Assembly: GCF_900215465.1 (NCBI RefSeq)
Contig: NZ_OBEH01000002.1
Location: 494,937-558,936 of the forward strand
Source: Flagellimonas pacifica
Lineage (GTDB): Bacteria; Bacteroidota; Bacteroidia; Flavobacteriales; Flavobacteriaceae
Length of the DNA stretch: 64,000 bases
Direction: 5' to 3'
Position 1 is the first letter of the stretch; each line of letters starts with the position of its first letter. This document shows positions 24,237 through 33,295 of this stretch, one piece after another. The notes beneath the pieces are model-generated. The model was not told where the DNA came from. It worked only from the letters and a program-made list of their open reading frames with translations, and ran no database searches. The translations under genes and the position numbers were made by a program.

Positions 24237-24320
24237 TTGGTAATAATCAATTAGCAATTAACAGTTTTTTATAACCGATGCCGTGAATTGTCAATTGATT
24301 GCTACTAATTATAAATTGTA

Positions 24321-25328
24321 TCAACAGAAGAAAAAATAATCATGCATTGGAAGCTGCTTCAATTCAGAAAAGAAATGCCTAATTTCTTGTTGAGCAGTTT
24401 CATTGGCCACGGTTATCAAGCTTTGTGGGTTTTCCAAACTTTCCAATGCTTTAAAATGAACCAATTCCTTGCCATAGATTTTTTTGCCAATCTTTTTTGG
24501 GTTGTCGCAGAGCCAAACAAAATCAATTTGATGCTCCAAAAGTTTTTTGGCAATGGTTTTCCCCTTAAATCCAGCTCCCCATATGGTCAATGGCCTATTC
24601 TTATCATAATCAAGCTTTAAAAAATAGTGCAGTTTAATGTCCAAAAAATAATTCTGAGCATAGTGTTCATGGGTTCTGGAAGTTCGGCTATCATAGTCAC
24701 GCCACAAATGCAAAGTTTCTGTACAGGGAATAATTTTTAGTCCATTTTCATAAAACCGAAAAGTAAGGTCATAATCCTCTGGGTATCTATCGGGTTCAAA
24801 TGCTCCAGACACATCAAAATCTTCCCGATGAGCCATCCAGCAGGGAGAAGGAATCACACATTCCTTGTAGATTTCTGTATAGTTTTTTCCAAAAGAAGTC
24901 AAATGGTTCAACCATTGTTCATACCGTTCATAACCATTGCTGATTCCTCTTTCAGAAAAGTACTTGACCTGCCCCACAGAAACATGCCCTTTACCATTTT
25001 CAATGAGGGCATTGACCATATGTTCTACTCGATTTGGCTTCATGATGTCGTCAGAATCCATTCGGGTTATGAAAATCCCTGAAGTTTTTACATATGCAGT
25101 ACGAAGAGCAGGAATAATCCCTTGACCTTCATTATTAAAAACTTTTATTCTTGAATCGTTTTGTGCATAATCTGAGAGCACTTCAAAGCTCTTGTCCTCC
25201 GAATGGTCGTTAATGGCAATAACTTCCCAATTTATGTAGCCCTGGTTTAGTATGGAATTCAAGCATTCAGGAAGAAAATGTGCAGTGTTCTTGAATGGAA
25301 TAAGGATACTGACCTTGTTATTTTGCAT
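24321..25328 (-). CDS. Family 2 glycosyltransferase with C-terminal nucleotide-binding-like domain
   Basis: The 335-aa protein has a GT2/GT-A fold: SILIPFKNTAHFLPECLNSI, AINDHSEDKS and the metal-binding D91-S-D93-D in TRMDSDDIMKPNR. An acceptor-side motif follows (EPDRYPEDYDLTFRF, ED then W at HLWRDY). Residues ~246-325 are an added domain starting LTIWGAGFKGKTIAKKLLEH, a GxGxxG-like Rossmann turn with VWLCDNPKKIGKKIYG, as in sugar-acyl transferase or nucleotide-binding modules. It lies 43 bp after the PD40 gene in the same direction. Sugar donor and acceptor are unknown. Confidence 0.88.
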   Translation of the reverse strand: MQNNKVSILIPFKNTAHFLPECLNSILNQGYINWEVIAINDHSEDKSFEVLSDYAQNDSRIKVFNNEGQGIIPALRTAYVKTSGIFITRMDSDDIMKPNRVEHMVNALIENGKGHVSVGQVKYFSERGISNGYERYEQWLNHLTSFGKNYTEIYKECVIPSPCWMAHREDFDVSGAFEPDRYPEDYDLTFRFYENGLKIIPCTETLHLWRDYDSRTSRTHEHYAQNYFLDIKLHYFLKLDYDKNRPLTIWGAGFKGKTIAKKLLEHQIDFVWLCDNPKKIGKKIYGKELVHFKALESLENPQSLITVANETAQQEIRHFFSELKQLPMHDYFFFC

Positions 25329-25370
25329 TGTGCAAATTAAATAAACCTAAGGTAAAATAGATCAGTTAAA

Positions 25371-26309
25371 TTATTCTATAAACATTTTGATGTTTATTTC
25401 TGCTTTGTACAACCTACTATTTCCATTTTCATAGATGTCTAGAAACTTGGAAAGAGATTCTATGGATTCAATAGGAACATTGGGATTTGTACTTCTGCGA
25501 CTTGTAAAATATATGATGTTATTGGTTTCATCCACAAATGGACAGTAATCCATATATTTTGAATTTATATTCAATGGTAAGGGTTGTGCCTTGGACCATT
25601 CACCACTGGAATTTTTATAACTGATATAGATATCTCCACTCCCATGACCATCTTCACGGTTATAGCCACCAAATAAGAGGTAAGACTCATCTTTTGAGAT
25701 GTATGCATTATATTCAAATCCTTCAGAGTTAACATTTGAACTTAGAGGAATTGGTTCGGAGTACTTTCCATTTTCAAATTTGGAAAAGAAAATATCATCT
25801 CTTCCAATAGCGGTAGGACAATCACAAGTAAAATAGAGGTTTCCATTTTCGGCAAGAGCAGGATAAAACTCATTGTTTTCGGAATTGACAGGTGCTCCCA
25901 AATTGATTGGTTGTGACCAATCTGAGGTTCTATCATTTCTTTCTACATACCATATATCGAAATCCTTTGTTTCCATTTTTGTCTCGTTCATGGGTCTATT
26001 TGAAACATAGTACAACCTTAAGCCGTTTGGTGCCAGAAAAGGCTCTAAATCCTTGTATGTGCCAGAAAATGGAGCTAAAGTTGGTGCTTCCCAACCATTT
26101 TTACCTTTTCTAGATTGGGCTATAACGGAAATTTCCTCTGTTTGGGATTGAATGGTAAAATAGGCTTCATCACCTGATTCAGATAGGGTAAAGTCCCTTA
26201 TTTTATCAAAGTCCTTCAAAACCTCCATCGCTGGAGAGACAGATATTTCTTCTTGGGCATTAACCCATATTGAAAAGAAAAAGAAGGCGATAATTCTACC
26301 ATTAATCAT
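25371..26309 (-). CDS. Exported PD40 beta-propeller protein
   Basis: The 312-aa protein has a signal peptide (~1-18, IIAFFFFSIWVNAQ) and about five PD40/WD40-like blades (EPFLAPNGLRLYYVSNRP; FYPALAENGNLYFTC; AYISKDESYLLFGGYN; CPFVDETNNIIYFTSRR). Such propellers usually bind or display rather than catalyse. The start overlaps the stop of the SGNH hydrolase gene by 4 bp (ATGA), so the two are translationally coupled and probably work in the same pathway at the cell envelope. Confidence 0.82.
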   Translation of the reverse strand: MINGRIIAFFFFSIWVNAQEEISVSPAMEVLKDFDKIRDFTLSESGDEAYFTIQSQTEEISVIAQSRKGKNGWEAPTLAPFSGTYKDLEPFLAPNGLRLYYVSNRPMNETKMETKDFDIWYVERNDRTSDWSQPINLGAPVNSENNEFYPALAENGNLYFTCDCPTAIGRDDIFFSKFENGKYSEPIPLSSNVNSEGFEYNAYISKDESYLLFGGYNREDGHGSGDIYISYKNSSGEWSKAQPLPLNINSKYMDYCPFVDETNNIIYFTSRRSTNPNVPIESIESLSKFLDIYENGNSRLYKAEINIKMFIE

Positions 26310-26995
26310 TTATTTAAAGCTTTTTGGATAGCTTTTTCAGCCAATGTTTCCATAATTTCATATCCTTTTTTGGTAGGATGCACTCCATCTTCAGCCAACT
26401 CTTTAGGGAGTCCATTTCGTTTGTCAGCCATGGCGGAAAAATAATCTAAATAGACAACTCCTTTTTTATTGGTTGTTTGTTGTAACATAGTGTTCAATTT
26501 TGGAATCTTTAAGTTAGGTTCCAAACCTGGTTTCCAAGGGTAATCAAAGGCAGGGACAATGGAACATACTATAGGACAAATACCATTGACTTCTGCAAGT
26601 TCTATCATGGATAAAATGTTATCATGAATTTGTTGCAACGTCATTGGTCCGGTATTTCCTGCTATGTCGTTGGTGCCAGCTAGAATTAGAACAACCTTTG
26701 GTTGTAGATCAATGACATCTTGCCTAAACCGTAAAACCATTTGAGGTGTGGTCTGCCCACTAATCCCTCTGTTTATGTATGATTTGCCTTCAAAAAATTG
26801 TGGATTTGCTACGGACCAACCCTCGGTAATTGAGTTGCCCATAAACACTACCCGATTTTCACCATCTTTAGGAGCACCTATAGTTGCATTTGCTTCTTGG
26901 TATTTCTGGAGATTTGGCCAGTCTTGGGACTGAGATGTTTTTGAGAGACCTAAAAATGTGAGCACAATCAGAACTTTTATCTTAATTTTTAGCAT
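26306..26995 (-). CDS. Exported SGNH/GDSL-family hydrolase
   Basis: The 229-aa protein has a signal peptide (~1-24). All four SGNH blocks are visible: FMGNSITEGW (Ser55, with GNS for GDS), NRGISGQT (Gly), AGTNDIAG (Asn109), and AEDGVHPTKKGY with Asp203 and His206. Family members remove acetyl or other acyl groups from sugars and lipids. Given the nearby GH2 enzyme, deacetylation of a glycan is a reasonable inference. Its stop overlaps the start of the PD40 gene. Confidence 0.9.
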   Translation of the reverse strand: MLKIKIKVLIVLTFLGLSKTSQSQDWPNLQKYQEANATIGAPKDGENRVVFMGNSITEGWSVANPQFFEGKSYINRGISGQTTPQMVLRFRQDVIDLQPKVVLILAGTNDIAGNTGPMTLQQIHDNILSMIELAEVNGICPIVCSIVPAFDYPWKPGLEPNLKIPKLNTMLQQTTNKKGVVYLDYFSAMADKRNGLPKELAEDGVHPTKKGYEIMETLAEKAIQKALNK

Positions 26996-27040
26996 TGGAA
27001 TGATTTTTCTAAAAATAAGAAATAAAAACCCGTACTCGAA

Positions 27041-27307
27041 TTATTGAAAAAGCCAATACCCAATAACGGCTAACATGGCCATAATTAAAATGGCCAATAA
27101 TCCGGCTACTTTGTTTTTTCGCTTTTGCTCCGCAATTTCCCGCCGGATATTCATAATATCCTTAAGAGTGGATTTTTTTAAGTTTAACTCTGTCCTTGTC
27201 TCCACACCATAGACGTCCTCTTTAGATTTGCGCTTTCGTTTTTTCAGTAAATCACGATTAGCCTTAAGAGATTTAATAGTATGTAACATATGCCCGGCGC
27301 CTCCCAT
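27041..27307 (-). CDS. Small basic protein with C-terminal membrane anchor
   Basis: The 88-aa protein is Lys/Arg-rich in its first 60 residues (NRDLLKKRKRKSKEDVYG; IRREIAEQKRKNK) and ends in one membrane helix (VAGLLAILIMAMLAVIGYWLF), so the basic part faces the cytoplasm. Composition resembles small conserved flavobacterial membrane proteins. Function unknown. It sits between the 192-aa exported protein and the SGNH hydrolase genes, all on the minus strand. Confidence 0.7.
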   Translation of the reverse strand: MGGAGHMLHTIKSLKANRDLLKKRKRKSKEDVYGVETRTELNLKKSTLKDIMNIRREIAEQKRKNKVAGLLAILIMAMLAVIGYWLFQ

Positions 27308-27361
27308 AATAATCTATTTATATTATTGGTGTATTCTTTGGGATAATTGTTACAAGAATTG

Positions 27362-27940
27362 CTAGTCTTTGGGTGGCGTGATCATAATATGTGCTCTGTG
27401 AGTTCCAGGATTCATCAACCAGGCGTGACCCGGAGGAGTAGGGGTTGTTGGCAGCCCTGTAGATTCCCCTGTGGCAAAAGGAATATAGAAAACATAGCGA
27501 ACGTACGGATTTTCAATTTCTTTGGTCTCTTCGTTTACGGTACCCGTGAATACGCATAAAGTGGCCTTGTCTGGCATCTTCAACTTTCCTGATTTTACTT
27601 CTTCCTCGCGGATATCGAATATTTCTTTACCATCTTTCCCCTGCTTTCGTAATTCTCTCCCTCTAGCCATAAAAGACTCCAGCTCTTTATGGTATGCAGC
27701 TGTTGAAAACCTGTCTCTTTTGGGATCAGAAGCCAAAGCTATATAGTCATTATTGCCTTCTTTAAGCGTTGTAAATTCCCCTGCAGAATTATAACCATAT
27801 ACTTTTGCACCATCTTTGTAATCTTGCGGAACTGCCATTAAAGCTGTTTTTATCTGCCAGTCTTTTGAGGGTATCTCTTGTGATAGCACAAACTGAAAGC
27901 TCAAGATACATGTAATGCTAAAAGCGATTAATTTTTTCAT
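27362..27940 (-). CDS. Exported protein of unknown function, 192 aa
   Basis: I place the start at the ATG at 27940 (MKKLIAFSITCILSFQFVLS), a clear signal peptide; the longer frame runs back into the GH2 gene. The mature part has PSKDWQIKTALMAVPQDYKD near the N-terminus, a basic helix (ELESFMARGRELRKQGKDGK) and a C-terminal region with IENPYVRYVFYIPFATGEST and a closing PGHAWLMNPGTHRAHIMI, in which two His could bind metal. I do not recognise the family. It follows the GH2 gene by 28 bp in the same direction. Confidence 0.75.
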   Translation of the reverse strand: MKKLIAFSITCILSFQFVLSQEIPSKDWQIKTALMAVPQDYKDGAKVYGYNSAGEFTTLKEGNNDYIALASDPKRDRFSTAAYHKELESFMARGRELRKQGKDGKEIFDIREEEVKSGKLKMPDKATLCVFTGTVNEETKEIENPYVRYVFYIPFATGESTGLPTTPTPPGHAWLMNPGTHRAHIMITPPKD

Positions 27941-27968
27941 GATTTTGAATATTTGTTTATTCCTCTTT

Positions 27969-30900
27969 CTAATCAAGAGGGTAGTACAATTTACTCTTTT
28001 CAAGGAAAAACTCTTTGTTTCCATTGTTAAAAGGTATTAGCCAAAAAGTATATTTATGTTCCTTGTCGCCTTTTAACATATATTTTTCCTGGGGTTTGGC
28101 ATACCAACTGTCGTCCCCACCAACGCCCCGTTGGGTCAAATCTATGTTCAGTTGTACCAAATCTTGTTCTTTGATGTCCGTTGTGTGCTTACTTATATTT
28201 ATTTCAGGGATGCCGTCAATTTTATACTCATCATTTGTGTCTTGAGTGGCTCCATACGATAAACCTGCGGTGGCGTCAAAATCTTCGTTGGGCATATGGA
28301 GTGCACCTATACCAAGATTTTTCTCATTCCTCAAAGATGAAACTACTAAAAGGCCATTGGAATTGTTATCTGAAAATGCCGCCCAGCGGATATCAGTTTT
28401 ATACCCGTTTTCCTGCGGACGGATGTATGGTACATATTGTGCTTTTACTATACTTTCATATAAATCCACAAAAGCTGAAGCTTTTCTATCTTGATAATTT
28501 TCCCATGGCCCCCTTCCATAATAGGTCATATTACCATACTTTTTAAGCAACTGCATACGCATTCCAATTCTGGGAATATCTGCCTTATAACTTGTTTTTC
28601 CTAAGGTGTTTTCAATACGTATGGCCCCTGAATTCAGAATGGTATAAATCGAGGTGTATTGGGTTTCCACACCAGGTAATTCATATTCAATACTAACTTG
28701 TATGGTGCCATCTTTTAATTTATTAGTCTGGAACGATTTGACCTTAGCAAAAAGAGAGGCTTTTTTCCATTCAACATTCTTTTGCGTCATTTTGTTCCCG
28801 AAGTCATTATCGGTTGGTGATCTCCAAAAATTGGGTTTTGGGCCATTTCCATCTTTTATGAGCTCATTTCCTCCGAAGATGTATGAAGTTATCTGACCTT
28901 TTTCTTTATTCAACTTCAAGGCTACATTTTCATTGGAAAAAGTCACAGTTTCCTTTGTTTCCTTCATATTTAAACGCCCCTCGTTTCGTATTGAGATTGG
29001 TTTCCATTCGTCGTTTCCGAGTTTTATTTGCTCATGGGCCACTTCAAAACCTTTTTTAAGCATGCCCCAATCCTCTTTTAAAGTGGCTGATAACTCTACA
29101 AAATATTCGGTATTTGGAGCAATGGTGATTTTATCTAAAGGAATTCTAATCAATTTTCCAATATGGGGTTCCACGCTAATTCCCTCGAAATCCATTTTTT
29201 GGATTAGATTTCCATCGGCTTTAATACTTGAGGTTATTACAAAACGGTCAAGATTGGTGAAATCATAAAGGTTTTCCACTAAAACCCTTAATTCATTGGC
29301 TCTATTAACACCTTTGGGCTTAAAGTTGATAAACTCATGGGCTTTCTTTACTTCGTATAGCCCAGGTTGAGGTGATCTATCCGGAAAAACGATTCCGTTG
29401 TTAAGGAAAGTATTGTCCGTAGGCATATTTTCACCATAATCTCCACCATAGGCATAAAACCGCTCACCATCTTTACTGGTTTTCCATACAGATTGATCTA
29501 CCCAATCCCAAATAAAGCCTCCCTGTAGATTGTCATATTTTTCTATAATATCCCAATAGTCCTGAAAATTCCCCGTACTATTTCCCATAGCATGGGCATA
29601 TTCACTTGGAATGAAAGGTCTATCCGTCTTATTTGATCCAATCAATTCAAAAGTGGCGGGAGACGGATATTGTGGAACAATGATATCAGTGTTTGTATCC
29701 ATATCGAAAAGATTTCCATCATTTTCTTTGTAGCTACGCTCATATTGAACTGGTCTTTTAGAGCTGTCCAGTGCCTTTATTGCTTGGTAACCTGCATAAA
29801 AATTAACTCCGCTGCCGGCTTCATTTCCCATGGACCAAATAATTACAGAAGGATAGTTTTTATGCCGATTAACCATTGCGGTCATACGAGCCAAATGGGC
29901 CTTTTCCCATTCTGGCTTTTTAGCTAAGGAATACTTGCCATAGTACATTCCGTGCGATTCTATATTGGCTTCATCAACTACATAGATTCCATATTCATCG
30001 CATAATTCATAAAAGCGATCTATACGTGGATAATGGCTTAATCGAACAGCATTGATGTTATTTTCTTTCCAAAGTTGGACGTCTTTGAGCATGAGCTCCT
30101 CACTCATAACATGACCAGTTTCTGGGTCTGCTTCTTGGGTGTTTACACCCTTAAGGGTGATTCGTTGACCATTGACCAATAACAGGCCATTTTTTATCTC
30201 TACGGTTCTAAAACCGATTTTTTGGGATACGGATTCCAACGTATTTCCTTTATGATCTTTGGAAGTGATTGTTAGGGTGTAGAGGTTGGGATGTTCTGCG
30301 GACCAGGGTAAAACATTTGGAACTTGAATTGAAAACGTACTTTTTGATACCAAATCAGTTTGAGTGATTTCTTTTTCTTTTTGTACAATTTCATTGCCCT
30401 TGGAATCGAGTAAGCGGAAGGAAATCTTAGTTTTTTTCTTTTTGTTGGTATGGTTTTGAAGTTGCATGGAAACCTCAAGATTTCCATTTTTGTAGGATTC
30501 ATCCAAAAGGCTTACAACTTCAAAGTCTTTGATGCGAACTTTGGGTTGGGCATACAGGAAAACACTTCGTTCTATTCCGCTGATTCTCCAGAAATCCTGA
30601 CATTCCAAATAGGAACCATCGGTCCATCTAAAAATTTGAAATGCTATGGTATTCTTCCCTGGTTTAAGATATTCAGAGATATTAAACTCGGCAGGAAGCT
30701 TACTTCCTTGGGAATATCCTACATATTTTCCGTTGACCCAAACAAATCCACCAGATTTCATGGCTCCAATATGCAAAAACACTTCCTTTTCCGTCCATGA
30801 ATTCTCAATGGTAAATTCTTTTCGATACGAACCTACAGGGTTGTAATCATGGGGGACTTTTCCCGGATTTTTAGGATAGATTCTATCCACAAATTCCATT

Positions 30901-31304
30901 TCAGGGGAAACAGGAGCTTTGTAATCCGCAAATTCATACTGATGGTTCACATAAATGGGAATTCCATATCCCTCAATTTCCCAGTTGGCGGGCACTTTGA
31001 TATTGTCCCAATTGTTTACATCAATTTCTGGCTTGAAAAAATCCAAGGGCCTATCTTCTGGTTTTCGTACCCATTTGAACTTCCATTGCCCATTCAGTGA
31101 AAGGTAGTTTTTGGAAGCTTCAATATTGTTTTCCAATGCTAATTTCTCTGTACTATAAGAGTAGAATCCTGCGTGGGCTTCTTCTTTGTTTTCAGAAATC
31201 ACCTGTGGATTTTCTATATAATGATAAATGTTTTTGGAGAGTTTTTGAGCAGGAAGGGATTTAATTATAAAAACGGTAAGTAAGAAGGTGGTAATGAGTT
31301 TCAT
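27969..31304 (-). CDS. Exported GH2 family beta-galactosidase-type glycoside hydrolase
   Basis: The 1111-aa protein has a signal peptide (~1-19) and the LacZ-type five-domain order: GH2 sugar-binding (~65-250, WKFKWVRKPEDRPLDFF), immunoglobulin-like (~255-370), TIM barrel (~370-660), a further sandwich and the beta-galactosidase small-chain domain. The acid/base Glu is E495 in SMGNEAGSG and the nucleophile is E568 in PSEYAHAMGN; DEANIESHGM (metal region) is intact. The usual GVNRHEH loop reads GVNTQEAD, so the His that contacts galactose in E. coli LacZ is missing, and substrate may be another beta-galactoside (for example an algal galactan fragment). No SusC/SusD pair is nearby, so this is not a classical utilisation locus. 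Confidence 0.92.
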   Translation of the reverse strand: MKLITTFLLTVFIIKSLPAQKLSKNIYHYIENPQVISENKEEAHAGFYSYSTEKLALENNIEASKNYLSLNGQWKFKWVRKPEDRPLDFFKPEIDVNNWDNIKVPANWEIEGYGIPIYVNHQYEFADYKAPVSPEMEFVDRIYPKNPGKVPHDYNPVGSYRKEFTIENSWTEKEVFLHIGAMKSGGFVWVNGKYVGYSQGSKLPAEFNISEYLKPGKNTIAFQIFRWTDGSYLECQDFWRISGIERSVFLYAQPKVRIKDFEVVSLLDESYKNGNLEVSMQLQNHTNKKKKTKISFRLLDSKGNEIVQKEKEITQTDLVSKSTFSIQVPNVLPWSAEHPNLYTLTITSKDHKGNTLESVSQKIGFRTVEIKNGLLLVNGQRITLKGVNTQEADPETGHVMSEELMLKDVQLWKENNINAVRLSHYPRIDRFYELCDEYGIYVVDEANIESHGMYYGKYSLAKKPEWEKAHLARMTAMVNRHKNYPSVIIWSMGNEAGSGVNFYAGYQAIKALDSSKRPVQYERSYKENDGNLFDMDTNTDIIVPQYPSPATFELIGSNKTDRPFIPSEYAHAMGNSTGNFQDYWDIIEKYDNLQGGFIWDWVDQSVWKTSKDGERFYAYGGDYGENMPTDNTFLNNGIVFPDRSPQPGLYEVKKAHEFINFKPKGVNRANELRVLVENLYDFTNLDRFVITSSIKADGNLIQKMDFEGISVEPHIGKLIRIPLDKITIAPNTEYFVELSATLKEDWGMLKKGFEVAHEQIKLGNDEWKPISIRNEGRLNMKETKETVTFSNENVALKLNKEKGQITSYIFGGNELIKDGNGPKPNFWRSPTDNDFGNKMTQKNVEWKKASLFAKVKSFQTNKLKDGTIQVSIEYELPGVETQYTSIYTILNSGAIRIENTLGKTSYKADIPRIGMRMQLLKKYGNMTYYGRGPWENYQDRKASAFVDLYESIVKAQYVPYIRPQENGYKTDIRWAAFSDNNSNGLLVVSSLRNEKNLGIGALHMPNEDFDATAGLSYGATQDTNDEYKIDGIPEINISKHTTDIKEQDLVQLNIDLTQRGVGGDDSWYAKPQEKYMLKGDKEHKYTFWLIPFNNGNKEFFLEKSKLYYPLD

Positions 31305-31490
31305 AAAAATTTGATTGAATAAATACTTAAGTGCGAATTAAATAGTCGGCACTAATATACAACACACAAGTGTACTTTTTACATTTATTAAGAAGCTGGA
31401 GCTTACAAAATCTAATATAGGGGTAAGAGGTGAAGGAAAATACAAAACCAACTGAACCAACATTTCCCAACATTAATATGGGATTCCTTT

Positions 31491-32660
31491 TTACAGCTTT
31501 AGTTTAAATCCTTTGCGCTCTATCCATCCAACAAAGAAAACCACCAAGAGTGCGAAGGAAAAAGACGTGATTAATCCCAAACTACCTGAATTTAACAGCT
31601 GTGGTAATCTAAAATCCGTGATGTTTAGGAGCGGATAAACAAAATAGGGAATCATATAGCAGGTAAGTGTTGCTGTACCGGCAGGTGCAATGGGTACGGC
31701 CCAACGAGTCACTTTTAAAACATCGGCCACATAATGTAACAACACAAAGGATAAAAAGCCTACACCAGTACATATGGCCAACCACGATGGAGTTCCTTGG
31801 ATTTTTGAAATGCCCCAGATTGGTCTTGTGAAGAATCCATATGATAGGCAAAGCACACCTAAAGTAATGAGAATGATGTAAGACCACTTAAAATCGCCAT
31901 TGCTCAGTCTTTTGAATAGTAGGGTTGCCACCACTCCAGCCGATGTAAATGCAGGAATGGTCCCGGAATACAAAGGTGAAATATGACTCAAAACTCCTTG
32001 AAACTGTAATAAATTAGTGGATGTGGACAAAACCGACAATACATTGAACAACAACCATAAAAATAACATGGCGTAAAAATTACCTTTGGCAAACAAATAC
32101 ACCAATGCATTGGCAAAATAGGCCCAGCCAATGAGACCTAGTATACCCCACCATTGAGGTTTCATGCGTATTTCACCTGAATCTCCTCCTTTGTAAGCAA
32201 TGGCGAGGTAGACAAAAATGAGTAGTCCAGCAAGTTGAAAGACAACATGCCATGTTTTAGGAACCGGACTTTTATTCCAATTCATCCATACCAAAACCAC
32301 TGCAAGAGCCATTAAAAGGCACCACAAATATTTTCCCAAGCCCAAAGTTTCACTATGCGTCTCATAGTTAACCATAAAAAAGCCTATAAGTAATAAGGAG
32401 AATGACCTAATGAGGATGTGTTTTCCAATGGAAGCTGTTCCTTCATTTTTGCTAAGTCGATGTTGAATGGCATATGGAATGCTGAGCCCAACTATGAAAA
32501 GGAACAATGGGAAAATTACATCGGAAAAGCCAAGGTAATCTTCTGTTGCGGAAGCATGCTGCAGCCATTTTGGCACATTGGTCAAAGTCCAAAAATCGTT
32601 TACCCAAATCATCAAAACCATGGTTAGAGCCCTTAAAATATCAATAGAGGCAATTCTCAT
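31491..32660 (-). CDS. DUF5009/COG4299-type multi-pass membrane protein (heparan N-acetyltransferase-like)
   Basis: The 389-aa protein has about ten membrane helices and opens with the family signature SIDILRALTMVLMIWVND followed by GFSDVIFPLFLFIVGLSIPYAI. Relatives include heparan-alpha-glucosaminide N-acetyltransferase, which passes acetyl across a membrane onto a sugar. The motif context suggests acyl transfer to an envelope or imported glycan, but the acceptor is not known. Its start lies 5 bp after the AhpD-like gene, and it is the last gene of the aldo/keto reductase to DUF5009 run. Confidence 0.85.
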   Translation of the reverse strand: MRIASIDILRALTMVLMIWVNDFWTLTNVPKWLQHASATEDYLGFSDVIFPLFLFIVGLSIPYAIQHRLSKNEGTASIGKHILIRSFSLLLIGFFMVNYETHSETLGLGKYLWCLLMALAVVLVWMNWNKSPVPKTWHVVFQLAGLLIFVYLAIAYKGGDSGEIRMKPQWWGILGLIGWAYFANALVYLFAKGNFYAMLFLWLLFNVLSVLSTSTNLLQFQGVLSHISPLYSGTIPAFTSAGVVATLLFKRLSNGDFKWSYIILITLGVLCLSYGFFTRPIWGISKIQGTPSWLAICTGVGFLSFVLLHYVADVLKVTRWAVPIAPAGTATLTCYMIPYFVYPLLNITDFRLPQLLNSGSLGLITSFSFALLVVFFVGWIERKGFKLKL

Positions 32661-32665
32661 ATCTG

Positions 32666-33271
32666 TTAATTATGGCTCCAATTGTTAGGGTCGTCACTAT
32701 CATTTGGGGAAAGTCCTAAAACATCACCTTTAGTATTTACACCAAGACCAACAACAGTACGGTTAACATAGTTAAAATAACTGGCCACTTGATTTATCTC
32801 CAAGATTTGTCCATCGTTAAAGCCTTTGGAAGTAAGATGCTCAATATCTTCTTTGGTAATAGTATGATGTTCCAAAGTAAGTTTTTTTGAATAACTCATT
32901 CCTGCTAAATACTTTTCATCAAAAAAAGTGTCCAAAGTATCATTTTTGATGACTTCCATGAAGCTTGCTGCTTTTTCATTATCATTCAACAACCTTTTGA
33001 GACCTTCAAAATGATGTTGTACACAGTAATCACAAAGGTTCAGGTAACTTACATATACTCCAATTGCCTCCAAATACCACTTTGGAAGTTCATTGTTGGA
33101 ATTGTGCAATACATTTTTGTACAAAGCCATATGTCCAATAAGGGAATGTGGTCTTAAACTATGAATGGAAAGCACATTATCGATGTTGTTGTTTGGGCCT
33201 TTAACCCTATCATAGATTTTTTTAAGTCGAGAATCGGCATTTTCATACTCCACTACTTTTATCCAACCCAT
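32666..33271 (-). CDS. AhpD-like/carboxymuconolactone decarboxylase family protein
   Basis: The 201-aa protein has the redox motif C80-D-Y-C83-x3-H87 (LCDYCVQHH) in a helical bundle, preceded by LEAIGVYVSYLN as in peroxidase-related AhpD enzymes. These cytoplasmic proteins reduce peroxides or act in small-molecule decarboxylation. Genes spaced 24 bp (S10 peptidase) and 5 bp (DUF5009) on either side make an operon likely. The natural substrate is not apparent. Confidence 0.85.
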   Translation of the reverse strand: MGWIKVVEYENADSRLKKIYDRVKGPNNNIDNVLSIHSLRPHSLIGHMALYKNVLHNSNNELPKWYLEAIGVYVSYLNLCDYCVQHHFEGLKRLLNDNEKAASFMEVIKNDTLDTFFDEKYLAGMSYSKKLTLEHHTITKEDIEHLTSKGFNDGQILEINQVASYFNYVNRTVVGLGVNTKGDVLGLSPNDSDDPNNWSHN

Positions 33272-33295
33272 AATAAAATTTTATGTAGAGATAGA

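Noticed and set aside
24220..24310. AT-rich stretch with several CAATT/AATTG copies between the VWA and glycosyltransferase genes
   Set aside because: Copies are imperfect and spacing irregular; low-complexity AT composition explains it.
27941..28024. Upstream extension of the 192-aa exported protein
   Set aside because: Overlaps the end of the GH2 gene and hides a standard signal peptide.
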